21,968 nucleotides of DNA from the IMG/VR virus record IMGVR_UViG_3300048908_000435, positions 1-21,968 of that record; one strand, 5' to 3'. Every line of letters begins with the position of its first letter. Within the stretch, counting starts at the first letter, position 1. This document shows positions 21,166-21,968 of the stretch, in pieces. The DNA comes from a virus. The notes below the pieces were generated by a model that saw nothing but the letters and a program-made list of their open reading frames with translations, was not told where the DNA came from and did no database searches. The position numbers and the translations under genes are program-made.

Positions 21166-21300
21166 GGATCCCTAAAGAGGGTAGGGGGTTTAAATCCCCA
21201 GCGCCTCGAGGGCGTTACACCGCAATTACCCTCACGCGCACAAAAAATTTGTTGGCGGCGGACCTTTGATTTCGCGCTTTGATTACTCGGGAAATCAAAC
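21166..21300. other. Intergenic region before the small terminase, candidate cos/pac area
   Basis: This 135-bp gap contains an imperfect dyad GGGGGTTTAAATCCCC (21184-21199) and a purine-rich run, and no gene. It lies between HNH and terminase genes, where cos sites are often found. No cleavage site can be confirmed by eye. Confidence 0.35.
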
Positions 21301-21933
21301 TTGAGCGATCAACCCCCGGAAAAGAAATCAAATCGCGGCGGTAAGAGGCCCGGGGCGGGGCGCAAGCCAAAGGGCCACGTCGCGCAGACCTCGCTGTCCG
21401 ACCTCCATCGCGCCCGCGCTCTGGCCGAGCCGCCGCCCGACGAAATCGATGGTGTCGCCCAGCGACATGCGCGCCAGGTCATCGACGCCCTGGTCCTGAT
21501 CCTGTCTCACGGCAAGAGCGAGGCCGCCAAGATCGCCGCGGCGAAGGAAATCCTCGACCGCGGCTACGGCAAGCCGACCGTCGAGATCGGCGGCGACGCG
21601 GCCATGCTGCCCTTCATGCGCGCGCCGTCTCGCGAGGACGCCGAGGCCGCCCATGCCCAGACAATCGAGGCGCAGATCCGCGCCGAGGCACGCAAGTTCG
21701 CGAGATTGGCCATAGCGGTGCTGCATAAGATCATGTCCGACGGCGCGAGCGAATCGGCCATCGCCTCGGCGTCGAAAGCCCTTCTTGACCGCGGACTCGG
21801 AACGGTCGGAAAGGCCCGCATGCCGGAAGAACAGCGCGAGTGCCCTCTCGGCAAGAAGGAAGAACTGGCTCGCGCCGCCGAGGTCGCAGCCTCCGGCCCC
21901 TATGCCACGCCCGCGTCGCCGCGCCGTCACTGA
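21301..21933 (+). CDS. Probable small terminase subunit
   Basis: This 210-residue protein starts at TTG 21301. The N-terminus RGGKRPGAGRKPKG is typical of phage small terminase-like and DUF5681-type proteins. Two similar helical units follow: residues 55-92 (ending KEILDRGYGKPT) and 131-168 (ending KALLDRGLGT), which suggests an internal duplication. It would recognise phage DNA and recruit the large subunit for packaging. The next gene, three nt downstream, looks like the large terminase, which supports the call. Confidence 0.78.
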   Translation: MSDQPPEKKSNRGGKRPGAGRKPKGHVAQTSLSDLHRARALAEPPPDEIDGVAQRHARQVIDALVLILSHGKSEAAKIAAAKEILDRGYGKPTVEIGGDAAMLPFMRAPSREDAEAAHAQTIEAQIRAEARKFARLAIAVLHKIMSDGASESAIASASKALLDRGLGTVGKARMPEEQRECPLGKKEELARAAEVAASGPYATPASPRRH

Positions 21934-21936
21934 AGC

Positions 21937-21968
21937 ATGCCGCCAACCTGGTCCACCGCTTGCCCGGA
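21937..21968 (+). CDS. Large terminase subunit, N-terminal fragment
   Basis: A frame opens at ATG 21937 three nt after the small terminase stop and runs off the right edge: MPPTWSTACP. The WSTACP(D) start is typical of large terminases of HK97-like phages (often WSTACPDWExRI). Only ten complete codons are visible, so this is a strong hint, not proof. Confidence 0.6.
   Translation, partial: MPPTWSTACP

Overview
This window is the early half of a temperate lambda-type siphophage genome (prophage or phage) from a high-GC host. GC-rich codon use, abundant Ala/Arg, GTG/TTG starts and protein styles typical of Hyphomicrobiales prophages suggest an alphaproteobacterium. The host genus cannot be fixed from the sequence. 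No host gene, integrase, attachment site, tRNA or CRISPR array is visible.

Layout. (1) Positions 1-10611 are a leftward early operon of tightly packed genes, many with 1-8 nt overlaps. Reading away from its promoter: a conserved small phage protein, a Gly-Asp/Gly-Tyr hexanucleotide-repeat protein, an intrinsic terminator, six small unknown proteins, an HD-domain phosphohydrolase, a small unknown acidic protein and a DUF2303 protein. Then come a phage-encoded DNA polymerase sliding clamp, a small protein, an ASCH-like protein, a DEDDh exonuclease, two small proteins (one HTH), a J-domain protein, a C5 cytosine methyltransferase with an unusual repeated target domain, and a hypothetical protein running off the left edge. 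(2) Positions 10612-12236 are the immunity region: promoter PL with two operators, an exported protein downstream of the repressor, an S24-type CI repressor, a three-operator divergent control region and a Cro-like gene. (3) Positions 12233-19395 are the rightward early and replication region: small HTH proteins, a ParB-like protein, a zinc-finger/Toprim primase, an MT-A70 adenine methyltransferase, a D5/SF3 helicase and an iteron-rich putative origin. (4) Positions 19396-21968 hold a large unknown protein, a strong terminator, a small coiled protein, an HNH endonuclease, a probable small terminase and the first codons of the large terminase, where packaging genes begin.

How it works together. 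CI should bind a 15-bp operator (A/T-TACC-N5-GGTA-A/T) present five times. Two copies sit over PL and three lie between cI and cro. The operator-to-promoter geometry is the same at PL and PR, and both cI and cro appear to be made from leaderless transcripts. When repression is lifted, the left operon supplies clamp, nuclease and methylation functions, and the right operon supplies primase, helicase and origin. Two methyltransferases of different base specificity would mark phage DNA. The HNH protein and terminase then start packaging.

The most interesting items are the iteron origin with a perfect 18-bp inverted repeat and AT-rich stretch, the reconstructed genetic switch, the 38-unit GD/GY repeat gene, a 22-nt leader hairpin repeated before two TTG-start genes, a six-repeat methyltransferase target domain, a duplicated primase N-terminus fused to a membrane segment, and an antisense-overlapping gene next to cro.
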